From NCBI GenBank assembly GCA_044341215.1, contig JBIISC010000023.1, forward strand, positions 1-14,873: a DNA stretch of 14,873 bases, given 5' to 3'. The notes under the pieces are model-generated. The model ran no database searches, had not been told where the DNA came from, and saw nothing but the letters and a program-made list of their open reading frames with translations. This document shows, piece by piece, positions 6,902 through 13,086 of this stretch; position 1 is the stretch's first letter, and every line of letters starts with the position of its first letter. Origin of the DNA: JAFMIT01 sp044341215. Its GTDB lineage: Bacteria; Actinomycetota; Actinomycetes; S36-B12; UBA5976. The position numbers and the translations under genes were made by a program.

Positions 6902-7156
6902 TTAGCTGCCGAAGATTCGCAAGATTCCGCGGCCGACAAGGATGTCGATTGCGCTTACGAGCAATGACATTACAGTTACGAACACCAAAACGATTACGGT
7001 GTAAGTAACAACCTGCTTTTGAGTTGGCCAAACAACTCTGCGAAGTTCTGCAATTGATTCCTGAACGAAAATTGATGCACGTGTAAAAGGATTGCGTGAT
7101 TCGCCATCCTTGTTCTTGCGTGATTCGCGATGCTCGCCGAATTCTGCTTCTGACAT
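6902..7156 (-). CDS. secE: preprotein translocase subunit SecE
   Basis: SecE stabilises SecY in the Sec translocon of the cytoplasmic membrane. I prefer the ATG at 7156 (84 aa, MSEAEFGEHRESRKN), which has GAGGA 4-5 nt upstream; the in-frame ATG at 7171 (89 aa) has only a weak signal. A charged cytoplasmic N-terminus of about 25 residues is followed by the conserved amphipathic segment FVQESIAELRRVVWPTQKQV. One membrane helix follows (VVTYTVIVLVFVTVMSLLVSAIDILVG), as in the short one-helix SecE of most bacteria. It is placed between tRNA-Trp and nusG, the classic secE-nusG pairing. Confidence 0.95.
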   Translation of the reverse strand: MSEAEFGEHRESRKNKDGESRNPFTRASIFVQESIAELRRVVWPTQKQVVTYTVIVLVFVTVMSLLVSAIDILVGRGILRIFGS

Positions 7157-7197
7157 CTTTTCCTCGTTCATTTCTGTTTCGTCTTGCGTGCTTCTAG

Positions 7198-7270
7198 CAG
7201 GGCAGGAGGGATTTGAACCCCCAACCCGCGGTTTTGGAGACCGCTACTCTGCCAATTGAGCTACTGCCCT
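7198..7270 (-). tRNA. trnW: tRNA-Trp (anticodon CCA)
   Basis: The minus strand folds as a complete 73-nt cloverleaf. The acceptor AGGGCAG pairs with CTGCCCT and the discriminator is G. The D arm is GCTC/GAGT, and the anticodon arm GCGGT-CTCCAAA-ACCGC has CCA in the loop. The T arm is GGGGG-TTCAAAT-CCCTC with one G-U pair. The 3' CCA is not encoded. It lies just upstream of secE, as in other Actinobacteria. Confidence 0.97.
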
Positions 7271-7429
7271 TCGGGATTTCCACTCTTACGCGCATACAGT
7301 TTTTAGGCGTGCTCGCGCGCAGCAGCAGTGCTACCGACCGGCGGAGTGTACGCGCGAAAAGGACTCTGAACCAATTCGCTCATAAGCGCTCAAAGGAGCA
7401 GGGCTCGCACGCTTTGGAACGGGATTGGG

Positions 7430-7435
7430 CAGAAT
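7430..7435 (+). promoter_or_regulatory. possible -10 box for a leaderless aminotransferase transcript
   Basis: CAGAAT stands exactly 6 nt before the ATG at 7442, where a -10 box must sit if transcription begins at the A of the start codon. No Shine-Dalgarno sequence precedes that ATG and no clear -35 is visible. It is one of three such cases in the window. Confidence 0.35.
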
Positions 7436-7441
7436 GCTCCT

Positions 7442-8650
7442 ATGACTTCGGCTCCTCGTATCTCCAAGCGCATCTCAGCCATCGCAGAATCCGCCACCCT
7501 AGCGGTGGATGCCAAGGCAAAGGCTCTCAAAGCAGCCGGCCGGCCAGTGGTGGGCTTCGGCGCAGGTGAACCAGATTTTCCAACTCCTGACTACATTGTT
7601 AATGCTGCTATTGATGCTGCAAAAGTTCCAGCTAACCACCGCTACACCCCAGCGGCGGGTCTGCCTGAATTAAAAGATGCAATCGCAGCGAAGACCAGGC
7701 GGGATTCTGGTTTTGAAGTAGATCCATCCCAAGTGCTTGTCACTAACGGCGGCAAGCAGGCTGTCTATCAAGCTTTCGCAACCATTATCGATCAAGGTGA
7801 CGAAGTAATTTTGCCTTCACCTTACTGGACCACTTACCCAGAAGCTATTGCACTTGCTGGTGGCAAATCAGTTGAAGTGTTCGCAGATGAAACTCAAAAC
7901 TATCTTGTTAGCGTTGAACAACTAGAAGCTGCCCGCACACCAAAAACAAAAGCGCTGTTGTTCTGTTCTCCATCAAATCCAACTGGTTCGGTTTATTCCG
8001 AGGCGCAAGTTAAAGCAATCGGCCAATGGGCAGTGAAGCACGGCATCTGGGTTATTGCTGACGAAATTTATGAACACTTGTTATATGACGGGGCAAAAGC
8101 AGTTTCGATGCCAGTTGCAGTTCCAGAATTAGCAGACACTTGCATCATCTTGAATGGTGTTGCAAAAACTTATGCAATGACTGGCTGGCGCGTTGGTTGG
8201 ATGATTGGTCCAAAAGATGTCATCAAGGCTGCGACAAATTTGCAATCACATCTTTCATCAAACGTTAACAACATTGCACAACGTGCAGCTATAGCTGCAC
8301 TAAGTGGCGACTTGTTGGCTGTTGATGCCATGAAAGTTGCTTTCGATCGTCGTCGCAAACTCATGGTGAAGATGTTGAACGAAATTCCTGGTGTGGTTTG
8401 TCCAACACCAGAAGGTGCGTTTTATGTTTATCCATCAGTCAAAGGATTACTCGGCAAAGAGACCCGCGGGAAAGTTTGCAACACCACCACTGAACTTGCA
8501 GCTTTAATTTTGGAAGAAGTAGAAGTCGCGGTTGTGCCAGGTGAAGCATTCGGCCCTTCAGGCTACATTCGATTGTCATATGCGCTTGGTGACGAAGATT
8601 TAGTTGAAGGTGTAAGTCGAATGCAAAAACTTTTAGGTGAAGCTAAATAA
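7442..8650 (+). CDS. aspC: PLP-dependent aminotransferase, probable aspartate aminotransferase
   Basis: Fold-type I aminotransferase of the Ib aspartate aminotransferase group, probably converting aspartate and 2-oxoglutarate to oxaloacetate and glutamate. The length, 402 aa, is normal. Visible features are GFGAGEPDFPTP (37-48), which shapes the substrate pocket; SPYWTTYP for cofactor stacking (126-133); SPSNPTG (176-182) with the Asn that contacts PLP; ADEIYEHLLY (206-215) with the PLP-ring Asp207 and Tyr210; VAKTYAMTGWRVGW (240-253) with the Schiff-base Lys242; and YIRLSYA with the carboxylate-binding Arg377. Exact amino-acid specificity cannot be read from the sequence. An aspartate aminotransferase beside tRNA-Trp/secE is also known from Streptomyces. 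It has no Shine-Dalgarno sequence, and it converges on murB. Confidence 0.93.
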   Translation: MTSAPRISKRISAIAESATLAVDAKAKALKAAGRPVVGFGAGEPDFPTPDYIVNAAIDAAKVPANHRYTPAAGLPELKDAIAAKTRRDSGFEVDPSQVLVTNGGKQAVYQAFATIIDQGDEVILPSPYWTTYPEAIALAGGKSVEVFADETQNYLVSVEQLEAARTPKTKALLFCSPSNPTGSVYSEAQVKAIGQWAVKHGIWVIADEIYEHLLYDGAKAVSMPVAVPELADTCIILNGVAKTYAMTGWRVGWMIGPKDVIKAATNLQSHLSSNVNNIAQRAAIAALSGDLLAVDAMKVAFDRRRKLMVKMLNEIPGVVCPTPEGAFYVYPSVKGLLGKETRGKVCNTTTELAALILEEVEVAVVPGEAFGPSGYIRLSYALGDEDLVEGVSRMQKLLGEAK

Positions 8651-8658
8651 TTTAGCAA

Positions 8659-8695
8659 GTAATCTAATTTTGAGATTACCCAATTCATCGGAATT
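8659..8695. terminator. weak hairpins between convergent aspC and murB
   Basis: The 53-base gap holds a perfect 7-bp hairpin GTAATCT/AGATTAC with a 7-nt loop (8659-8679) and a 5-bp hairpin AATTC/GAATT with a 4-nt loop (8682-8695), the latter followed on the plus strand by TTCTTTCTCT. The position suggests shared termination, but stem strength and T-runs are poor. Confidence 0.35.
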
Positions 8696-8703
8696 TTCTT
8701 TCT

Positions 8704-9738
8704 CTAGAAATTTCCAATCAATTTTGGTTCAAGTTCCAATTCAATGCCGAATTTTGAATTAACTATCTCTTTAATGTGATTTGCCAATTCCAAAACATCA
8801 CTCGCGGTTGCATTTCCACGATTTGTGATTGCGAGAGAATGTTTGTTTGAAAGTGTTGCGTTTTGGTTTATTCCAAATCCTTTGGCATTTCCCGAATTCT
8901 CAACTAGCCAAGCGGCACTTAGTTTCACCCTGCCATCTGGTTGCAACCAGCGAGGGCAATCTGTTGGCAGTGAATCATTTTGGCTGCGGATTGGGTTTGT
9001 GAAAAATGAACCAACACTCCAAGTGTCATGATCGACTGGGTTTAAGACCATACCCTTTGTATTGCGCAGTTTCAGTACTTCTTCTCGCACTAGAAGTGAC
9101 GTGGAGCGCTTTCCAATTTCAACGCCAAGATTCTTTGCTAGTTCTGCATATTCAATCGGAGCAGAGTGCGGGCCGAGGCGCAACTGGAATGCGACTTGCA
9201 AAATTACAAAGCGATCAGCGGTGGTTTTAAAGATTGATGTGCGATAGTCAAATTGGCAATCAGCAAAATAGAAAGTTCTGATTTCACGCTTTTCACGATC
9301 ATATGTCCGCACATGCGCGATGGTTTGGGAAACTTCTTGGCCATATGCACCGACATTTTGAATTGGAGTTGCGCCAACAGTTCCTGGAATACCTGAGAGT
9401 GCTTCGATTCCATACCATTCATTGGATATGGCCTCTTGGACGAACTCGTCCCAGTTGTGGCCAGCTTGCACTGTGACCATCGCACCACTGCATGCGTCAC
9501 TTTCAACTTCATAGCCTGATGTGCGGACCAATAAGACTGTTCCGCGAAAACCTTCATCGCAAATCACGACGTTACTCCCGCCGCCAAGAATTAGGAGCGG
9601 AGTTTCATTCGCATCACATTCTTTAACTGTCTTGAGAATTTCTTCTTCAGAAGTTGCAAGCACAATGCGATCTGCCACCCCACCAACTCGAAGTGTGGTG
9701 TGGTCAGCCAGCATTTCGTGTTCGCTGATTACGGTCAT
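8704..9738 (-). CDS. murB: UDP-N-acetylenolpyruvoylglucosamine reductase (MurB)
   Basis: FAD enzyme of the cytoplasm that reduces UDP-GlcNAc-enolpyruvate with NADPH to UDP-MurNAc, the second committed step of peptidoglycan synthesis. At 344 aa it is close to E. coli MurB (342) and is the type I form. Visible are TTLRVGGVADR (14-24), the FAD-binding LILGGGSNVVI (49-59), SGIPGTVGATPIQNVGAYGQ (115-134), the DYRTSIFK substrate loop (164-171), the catalytic serine in SVGSFF (Ser244) and the C-terminal ELEPKLIG with the conserved glutamate near 335-337. It is last in a minus-strand operon, 20 nt after the glycosyltransferase-like gene. No Shine-Dalgarno sequence is seen; a TANNNT box 6 nt before the ATG suggests an added leaderless transcript. 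Confidence 0.97.
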   Translation of the reverse strand: MTVISEHEMLADHTTLRVGGVADRIVLATSEEEILKTVKECDANETPLLILGGGSNVVICDEGFRGTVLLVRTSGYEVESDACSGAMVTVQAGHNWDEFVQEAISNEWYGIEALSGIPGTVGATPIQNVGAYGQEVSQTIAHVRTYDREKREIRTFYFADCQFDYRTSIFKTTADRFVILQVAFQLRLGPHSAPIEYAELAKNLGVEIGKRSTSLLVREEVLKLRNTKGMVLNPVDHDTWSVGSFFTNPIRSQNDSLPTDCPRWLQPDGRVKLSAAWLVENSGNAKGFGINQNATLSNKHSLAITNRGNATASDVLELANHIKEIVNSKFGIELELEPKLIGNF

Positions 9739-9744
9739 GGTCAG

Positions 9745-9750
9745 AGCCTA
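9745..9750 (-). promoter_or_regulatory. possible -10 box for a leaderless murB transcript
   Basis: Minus strand TAGGCT, a full TANNNT match, ends exactly 6 nt before the murB ATG, so a transcript could begin at the A of the start codon. It overlaps the end of the upstream gene's region. No convincing -35 lies 17 nt further up. Confidence 0.4.
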
Positions 9751-9758
9751 AATGCAAC

Positions 9759-10520
9759 TCAAGCGCGTGGGGCAAGAATGCTCTCATTGCCGCGAAAACT
9801 CTTGAGCAAACGGTTGTAAGTCTTCTTAGATTCAAAGTCTCGATAGACCTCATCACTATCGTGATATCCGCGGTGCCTTGTTTGATGGCATGGCAAATCA
9901 TTCAGCGGCATTACTACTTTCCCACCGGAATTTCTCAGCGCAAGCGACCACTCAAGATCTGCATTTCGATAAAATCGTGCTTTGTTGTCGATTGGAGTTT
10001 TCAAAGCTGCTTCGCGCGAGACTGCCATTAAGTACGAAAGCACTGCATCAACTTCACCAGAAGGCGCTTCATCGAAACTGCGCCATTCATCACTTAGGTT
10101 TACATTCACTCCACGCCAGCCGGACAAAACCACTTCATCTTGGATTGCATCAACCAATGGCGATATTGCATCACCAGTCAGACTTGTTGAAAGATCTAAA
10201 ATAACGTGAACTTCAGCTGGGATTGCTTTTATCAATGCATTGCGCGAAGCAGCCCAACCGGCGGTCTGTAAATCTTGAGCCACGTGAAAAACAGTCATTG
10301 GATGATGTTCAGCTAGTTCTTCAACAACTTCGCCTGCGTTATCGACGTTTCCTAAATTAACTACCGCGATTGGATGATTCGGTGCGTATTGAATTAGTGC
10401 ATTCAAACATTCGCGCACATCGTCCGGCCAGCCATCAACAAGTAGACCAATAACACTGCGCTGTTTGGGCGCAACCTTAGATCTGTCTGGAAGGGCTTGA
10501 ACTTGCGGCAGAATTTTCAT
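9759..10520 (-). CDS. GT-A (family 2-like) glycosyltransferase domain protein
   Basis: 253 aa, with no signal peptide or membrane helix. It looks like a family-2 glycosyltransferase: a first beta strand and turn like VxxLLVDGWPDDVRECLNALI (residues 23-43); TAGWAASRNALIKA (87-99), where the family has NxGxxxARNxG; a strand ending in ILDLSTSL (107-114), where the metal-binding DxD is expected; and FYRNADLEWSLALRNSGG (183-200), like the ED..W motif near the acceptor site. HQTRHRGYH (212-220) follows. The second Asp of DxD is Ser111 here, so metal binding or activity may differ. Substrate is unknown. It starts 5 nt after the hadB-like stop codon, so it is probably translationally coupled, and it precedes murB, which suggests a cell-envelope role. 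Confidence 0.65.
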   Translation of the reverse strand: MKILPQVQALPDRSKVAPKQRSVIGLLVDGWPDDVRECLNALIQYAPNHPIAVVNLGNVDNAGEVVEELAEHHPMTVFHVAQDLQTAGWAASRNALIKAIPAEVHVILDLSTSLTGDAISPLVDAIQDEVVLSGWRGVNVNLSDEWRSFDEAPSGEVDAVLSYLMAVSREAALKTPIDNKARFYRNADLEWSLALRNSGGKVVMPLNDLPCHQTRHRGYHDSDEVYRDFESKKTYNRLLKSFRGNESILAPRA

Positions 10521-10525
10521 TGAGA

Positions 10526-10933
10526 TTAGAGTCGAACAATCGCGCTGGCTTTGCCAAGCACAGTTTTTTCTTCGAAGACTGCATTAATATCAATCTTCAC
10601 AGTGCCATCTTCGTTCAAAGCTGAAACTTTTGCATTGAATACAACCTCAACACCTTTGTCATTGTCCGGAACAACAACTGGGCGGGTGAATCGAACTGTG
10701 TAATCAATAACGTTTGCAGGTGAACCTGCCCATCGAGTCACAACATTTATGGCTTGACCCATCGTCAACATGCCATGAGCGATAACGCCTGGCAGACCAA
10801 CTGCAAGTGCAGTTCTTTCATTCCAATGAATAATGTTGAAATCACCAGATGCACCTGCATACTGAATTAAGTCTGAACGCTTCACGTTGACTTTAAGTTC
10901 TGGAAGTTCAAATCCAACTTCTACATTTTTCAT
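10526..10933 (-). CDS. hadB: MaoC-type (3R)-hydroxyacyl dehydratase, HadB-like
   Basis: Single hot-dog domain hydratase/dehydratase, 135 aa, very like mycobacterial HadB (about 142 aa). The hydratase-2 motif YAGASGDFNIIHWNE covers residues 25-39 and holds the catalytic pair Asp31 and His36. GVIAHGMLTMGQ (49-60) follows, and VRFTRPVVVPD (80-90) is the usual second strand. In Mycobacterium HadB is the catalytic partner of HadA or HadC and dehydrates 3-hydroxyacyl-ACP in the FAS-II elongation cycle. The ATG overlaps the stop of the HadA-like gene by 4 nt (ATGA), so the two are translationally coupled. What acyl chain it acts on here is unknown; organisms of the suspected group are not known to make mycolic acids. 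Confidence 0.9.
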   Translation of the reverse strand: MKNVEVGFELPELKVNVKRSDLIQYAGASGDFNIIHWNERTALAVGLPGVIAHGMLTMGQAINVVTRWAGSPANVIDYTVRFTRPVVVPDNDKGVEVVFNAKVSALNEDGTVKIDINAVFEEKTVLGKASAIVRL

Positions 10934-11379
10934 GCTTCAAGGCCTCGCTCAACTAAGCCGGTCCAAACTTGCGCAATCAAACTTTTGTCTGCCGCATAAA
11001 CATCGCCACGCAAAGTAATCAAGTGATTGCCCGCGATTGGCTTTATCTCTTCAATGGTTGTGGTGATAGACAGTTCATCGCCAGCCACAATTACACGTTC
11101 GTATTTAAATCTCTGTTCCCCATGCACAACCCGTGACCAGTTCAACCCAACTTCTGGTGAGGTGGCTGATTCGCCCATGATTTCTAATGTGATTGCAATC
11201 GGAAAAGTCACTGGAGCAACTAAATCCAAATGACCAGCTGCTTTAGCTGCTTCAACGTCGTGGCAGACCGAAGAAGTCTCGCCAACAGCACGGGCAAACT
11301 CCCGCAGCTTTTCGCGACCCACTACATAAGTACGCGCGGATGAAAAAGTCTTGCCGACGCTATCTAGGTTGAGAGCCAT
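10930..11379 (-). CDS. hadA: HadA/HadC-like dehydratase subunit (MaoC N-terminal type)
   Basis: 149 aa, hot-dog fold of the FAS1/MaoC-like dehydratase family, similar in length and pattern to mycobacterial HadA and HadC. Visible are KTFSSARTYVVGREKLREFARAV in two segments near the start (residues 10-32), LDLVAPVTFPIAI (51-63) and VVHGEQRFKYERVIVAGDEL (84-103), typical of this subunit. It lacks the Asp-His pair of the catalytic partner, so it is probably the substrate-binding half of a heterodimer with the next gene. GAAGGGA lies about 11 nt upstream of the ATG. A promoter candidate is present about 40 nt upstream, so this is likely the first gene of the operon. Only one HadA/HadC-like gene is present, whereas M. 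tuberculosis has two. Confidence 0.85.
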   Translation of the reverse strand: MALNLDSVGKTFSSARTYVVGREKLREFARAVGETSSVCHDVEAAKAAGHLDLVAPVTFPIAITLEIMGESATSPEVGLNWSRVVHGEQRFKYERVIVAGDELSITTTIEEIKPIAGNHLITLRGDVYAADKSLIAQVWTGLVERGLEA

Positions 11380-11419
11380 CTATTTCCACATCCCTTCTCA
11401 ATCATTTTGAGTTACAACC

Positions 11420-11448
11420 ACAGTAGTTGCATTCACATTTTGGTTCAA
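11420..11448 (-). promoter_or_regulatory. probable promoter of the hadA-hadB-GT-murB operon
   Basis: Minus strand TTGAAC (11448-11443), 17-nt spacer, TACTGT (11425-11420). The spacing is ideal and the -10 fits TANNNT. The predicted start near 11413 gives a leader of about 34 nt before the hadA ATG. It lies downstream of the rpmG terminator, so the operon is insulated from rpmG. Confidence 0.5.
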
Positions 11449-11488
11449 GGTGTAAGCCTAAAGGCTGGTTGTTTTTAATAGTGGATAT

Positions 11489-11526
11489 AAAAAGTTCTGG
11501 CCAACACCCGTCGGTGTTGGCCAGAA
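11489..11526 (-). terminator. rho-independent terminator after rpmG
   Basis: On the minus strand TTCTGGCCAACACC and GGTGTTGGCCAGAA pair perfectly over 14 bp with a 4-nt loop (GACG), then C and five T. It begins 21 nt after the rpmG stop codon and separates rpmG from the dehydratase operon. Confidence 0.92.
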
Positions 11527-11547
11527 TCCTTGCGTAAAACTTCGAGA

Positions 11548-11718
11548 TCAACGAGTTTCTTTATGAACCGTGTGTTTTCCACAGATTGGGCAGAACTTGT
11601 TCAACTCAATGCGGTCTGGATCATTACGACGATTCTTACGCGTGATGTAGTTGCGTCCTTTGCAGTCGCCACAAGCGAGTGTGATCTTCGGACGTATATC
11701 TGAACCTTTTTTAGCCAT
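11548..11718 (-). CDS. rpmG: 50S ribosomal protein L33, four-cysteine zinc form
   Basis: Small large-subunit protein, 56 aa from the ATG at 11718: MAKKGSDIRPKITLACGD and then NYITRKNRRNDPDRIELNKF. AGGAG stands 7 nt upstream of that ATG and family members start with MAK; the in-frame ATG at 11751 adds 11 foreign residues. The two pairs CGDC and CPIC make this the C+ (zinc ribbon) type, not the zinc-free paralogue. In Actinobacteria this rpmG copy usually sits just upstream of hadA/secE, as here. It follows tRNA-Met and may be cotranscribed with the tRNAs. Confidence 0.96.
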   Translation of the reverse strand: MAKKGSDIRPKITLACGDCKGRNYITRKNRRNDPDRIELNKFCPICGKHTVHKETR

Positions 11719-11775
11719 AGTGCGACTCCTAGCCTTGTAGTTAGGACACATCCCGCGATCTGCGAAACATGTTTG

Positions 11776-11793
11776 CTCGAACCTTCATTCGAG
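11776..11793. repeat. 6-bp inverted repeat between tRNA-Met and rpmG
   Basis: CTCGAA/TTCGAG with a 6-nt loop begins 3 nt after the tRNA-Met 3' end on the minus strand. No T-run follows, so it is more likely an RNA processing hairpin than a terminator. A 10-base palindrome AAACATGTTT is directly beyond it. Confidence 0.4.
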
Positions 11794-11796
11794 ACG

Positions 11797-11870
11797 TAGC
11801 GGAGGCCGGACTTGAACCGGCGACACAACGATTATGAGCCGTTTGCTCTACCAGGCTGAGCTACCCCGCC
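11797..11870 (-). tRNA. trnM: tRNA-Met (anticodon CAT)
   Basis: A complete 74-nt minus-strand cloverleaf. The acceptor GGCGGGG pairs with CTCCGCT (two G-U pairs) and the discriminator is A. The D arm is GCTC/GAGC, the anticodon arm AACGG-CTCATAA-TCGTT has CAT, and the T arm is GCCGG-TTCAAGT-CCGGC. The 1-72 pair is G-U and the anticodon stem lacks the three G-C pairs of initiator tRNA, so this is more likely the elongator form. CCA is not encoded. Confidence 0.95.
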
Positions 11871-11904
11871 TTGGAAATCAAGAGCGTTAGCTCCATTTTT
11901 TCCG

Positions 11905-11977
11905 GGCCCCCTTGCGGAATCGAACCGCAGACCTTCTCCTTACCATGGAGATGCTCTACCTACTGAGCTAAGAGGGC
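11905..11977 (-). tRNA. trnT: tRNA-Thr (anticodon GGT)
   Basis: A complete 73-nt minus-strand cloverleaf. The acceptor GCCCTCT pairs with AGGGGGC (one T-G pair). The D arm is GCTC/GAGC, the anticodon arm TCTCC-ATGGTAA-GGAGA has GGT, and the T arm is TGCGG-TTCGATT-CCGCA. Position 73 reads C, which is unusual for a threonine tRNA, and CCA is not encoded. It lies 34 nt upstream of tRNA-Met in the same direction. Confidence 0.95.
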
Positions 11978-12011
11978 ACGTGCTTTAGCTGTTCGTTAAA
12001 GCAGCGCGCGA

Positions 12012-12040
12012 AGAATAGCCGAGCGCAAGGCAAGCCTGAA
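12012..12040 (-). promoter_or_regulatory. possible promoter of the tRNA-Thr/tRNA-Met/rpmG unit
   Basis: Minus strand TTCAGG (12040-12035), 17-nt spacer, TATTCT (12017-12012). The -10 is good (TANNNT) and the -35 is weak. Start near 12005 would leave about 28 nt before tRNA-Thr. It is the only reasonable -10 in this 99-base gap on that strand. Confidence 0.35.
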
Positions 12041-12064
12041 ATCGCAGGTCAGACCAACCTCTGC

Positions 12065-12070
12065 CATGGT
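12065..12070 (+). promoter_or_regulatory. possible -10 position for a leaderless SDR transcript
   Basis: CATGGT stands exactly 6 nt before the ATG at 12077. It keeps only the A and the last T of TANNNT and is the weakest of the three leaderless candidates. No Shine-Dalgarno sequence is present. Confidence 0.2.
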
Positions 12071-12076
12071 TGCGCC

Positions 12077-13042
12077 ATGAGTATTTCATCGAGTAACGCA
12101 ATGAGCCGGATTTATTGGTCTGAATCAAACATCCCAGATATTCAAGGCAAACACTTCGTTGTTACAGGTGGCAACTCTGGCCTTGGCCTTGAAACTGTGC
12201 GGGCTCTTGCAACCCGCGGTGCGAAAGTCACCTTGGCTTGCCGCGATGTTGCTAAAGGCAATGCCGCACGGGATCTGATAGTTAAGAACTTTGGTGTGGT
12301 TGCAATTGATGTTCAGGAATTAGATCTTGCATCTTTGTTAAGCATTAAAAACTTTGCAGCAAAACTTTCTGCAACTCAAATCGATGTGTTGATCAACAAC
12401 GCTGGAATCATGGCGCCGCCAAAATCACACACTTCAGATGGTTTTGAATTACAGCTTGGCACAAACCATTTAGGCCACTTTGCTTTGACTGCGCAACTTT
12501 GGTCTGCCCTGATGAAAAGCGCATCACCACGAGTTGTCACAGTTTCTTCCAATGCACACAAAATGAGTCAAATGAAACTAGGTCAAATGCATTGGGATGA
12601 TTTGATGAGTGAAAAGAAATACTCTGCCTGGGGCGCATATGCTCAAAGCAAGTTAGCAAATCTGCTTTTCGCATTCGAACTTCAACGTCTTGCAACTGTG
12701 GCAGGAAAAACAAATTTCAAATCTTTAGCGGCACATCCTGGCTATAGCGCAACCAACCTTTCATCAAGTGTTGCCCCAACAGCGCCAAGCATTTTTCGCA
12801 AACTAACTAAAAACATAGAGGGCGTAATCGGTCAAGAAGCACGCATGGGCGCACTTCCTCAGCTTTATGCAGCAACCGAAACCGATATTCCAGGTGGCGC
12901 ATATGTCGGACCGGATGGATTTGGCGAATGGCGTGGCTATCCGAAATTAGTTAACGCTAATGAGCACGCTAAGAACTTAGATGATGCAAAAAAATTGTGG
13001 CAAATCAGTGAAGTGCTGACCAAGGTCAACTTCCCCATCTAA
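12077..13042 (+). CDS. short-chain dehydrogenase/reductase (SDR)
   Basis: 321-aa NAD(P)-dependent oxidoreductase with the retinol-dehydrogenase/WWOX-like pattern. The Rossmann glycine motif is VVTGGNSGLGLETVRALA (28-45); ACRD at 54-57 carries the basic residue typical of NADPH preference; LDL at 82-84 contacts adenine; NNAG is at 107-110; N130 in TNHLGHF, Ser158 in VSSNAH and Tyr188-AQSK192 complete the catalytic tetrad. AAHPGYSATNL follows the active site, as in this group. The C-terminal part (GAYVGPDGFGEWRGYP) is shared with uncharacterised actinobacterial SDRs. The substrate is unknown. A second ATG at 12101 is possible, but neither has a Shine-Dalgarno sequence. It is divergent from tRNA-Thr and converges on the hydrolase gene. 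Confidence 0.9.
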   Translation: MSISSSNAMSRIYWSESNIPDIQGKHFVVTGGNSGLGLETVRALATRGAKVTLACRDVAKGNAARDLIVKNFGVVAIDVQELDLASLLSIKNFAAKLSATQIDVLINNAGIMAPPKSHTSDGFELQLGTNHLGHFALTAQLWSALMKSASPRVVTVSSNAHKMSQMKLGQMHWDDLMSEKKYSAWGAYAQSKLANLLFAFELQRLATVAGKTNFKSLAAHPGYSATNLSSSVAPTAPSIFRKLTKNIEGVIGQEARMGALPQLYAATETDIPGGAYVGPDGFGEWRGYPKLVNANEHAKNLDDAKKLWQISEVLTKVNFPI

Positions 13043-13048
13043 TTTGCC

Positions 13049-13071
13049 ACAACTAATTTTGTTTCAGTTGT
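13049..13071. terminator. weak hairpin between the convergent SDR and hydrolase genes
   Basis: ACAACT/AGTTGT, 6 bp with an 11-nt T-rich loop, lies in the 44-base gap between the two stop codons. No good T-run follows on either strand, so shared termination is only suggested by position. Confidence 0.25.
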
Positions 13072-13086
13072 CTAGATAGATCTTGG

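Noticed and set aside
6871..6939. Longer NusG start at 6939
   Set aside because: It would overlap secE by 38 bases, has no ribosome site and adds residues unlike NusG; the GTG at 6870 has AGGAG at good spacing.
7213..7569. Plus-strand open frame across tRNA-Trp and the start of the aminotransferase
   Set aside because: It overlaps a clear tRNA gene on one side and a well-supported enzyme in another frame; no homology is visible.
11455..11479. Plus-strand hairpin AGCCT/AGGCT followed by T-rich sequence as a terminator
   Set aside because: The stem is only 5 bp and no plus-strand gene ends nearby; it sits upstream of the had operon promoter.
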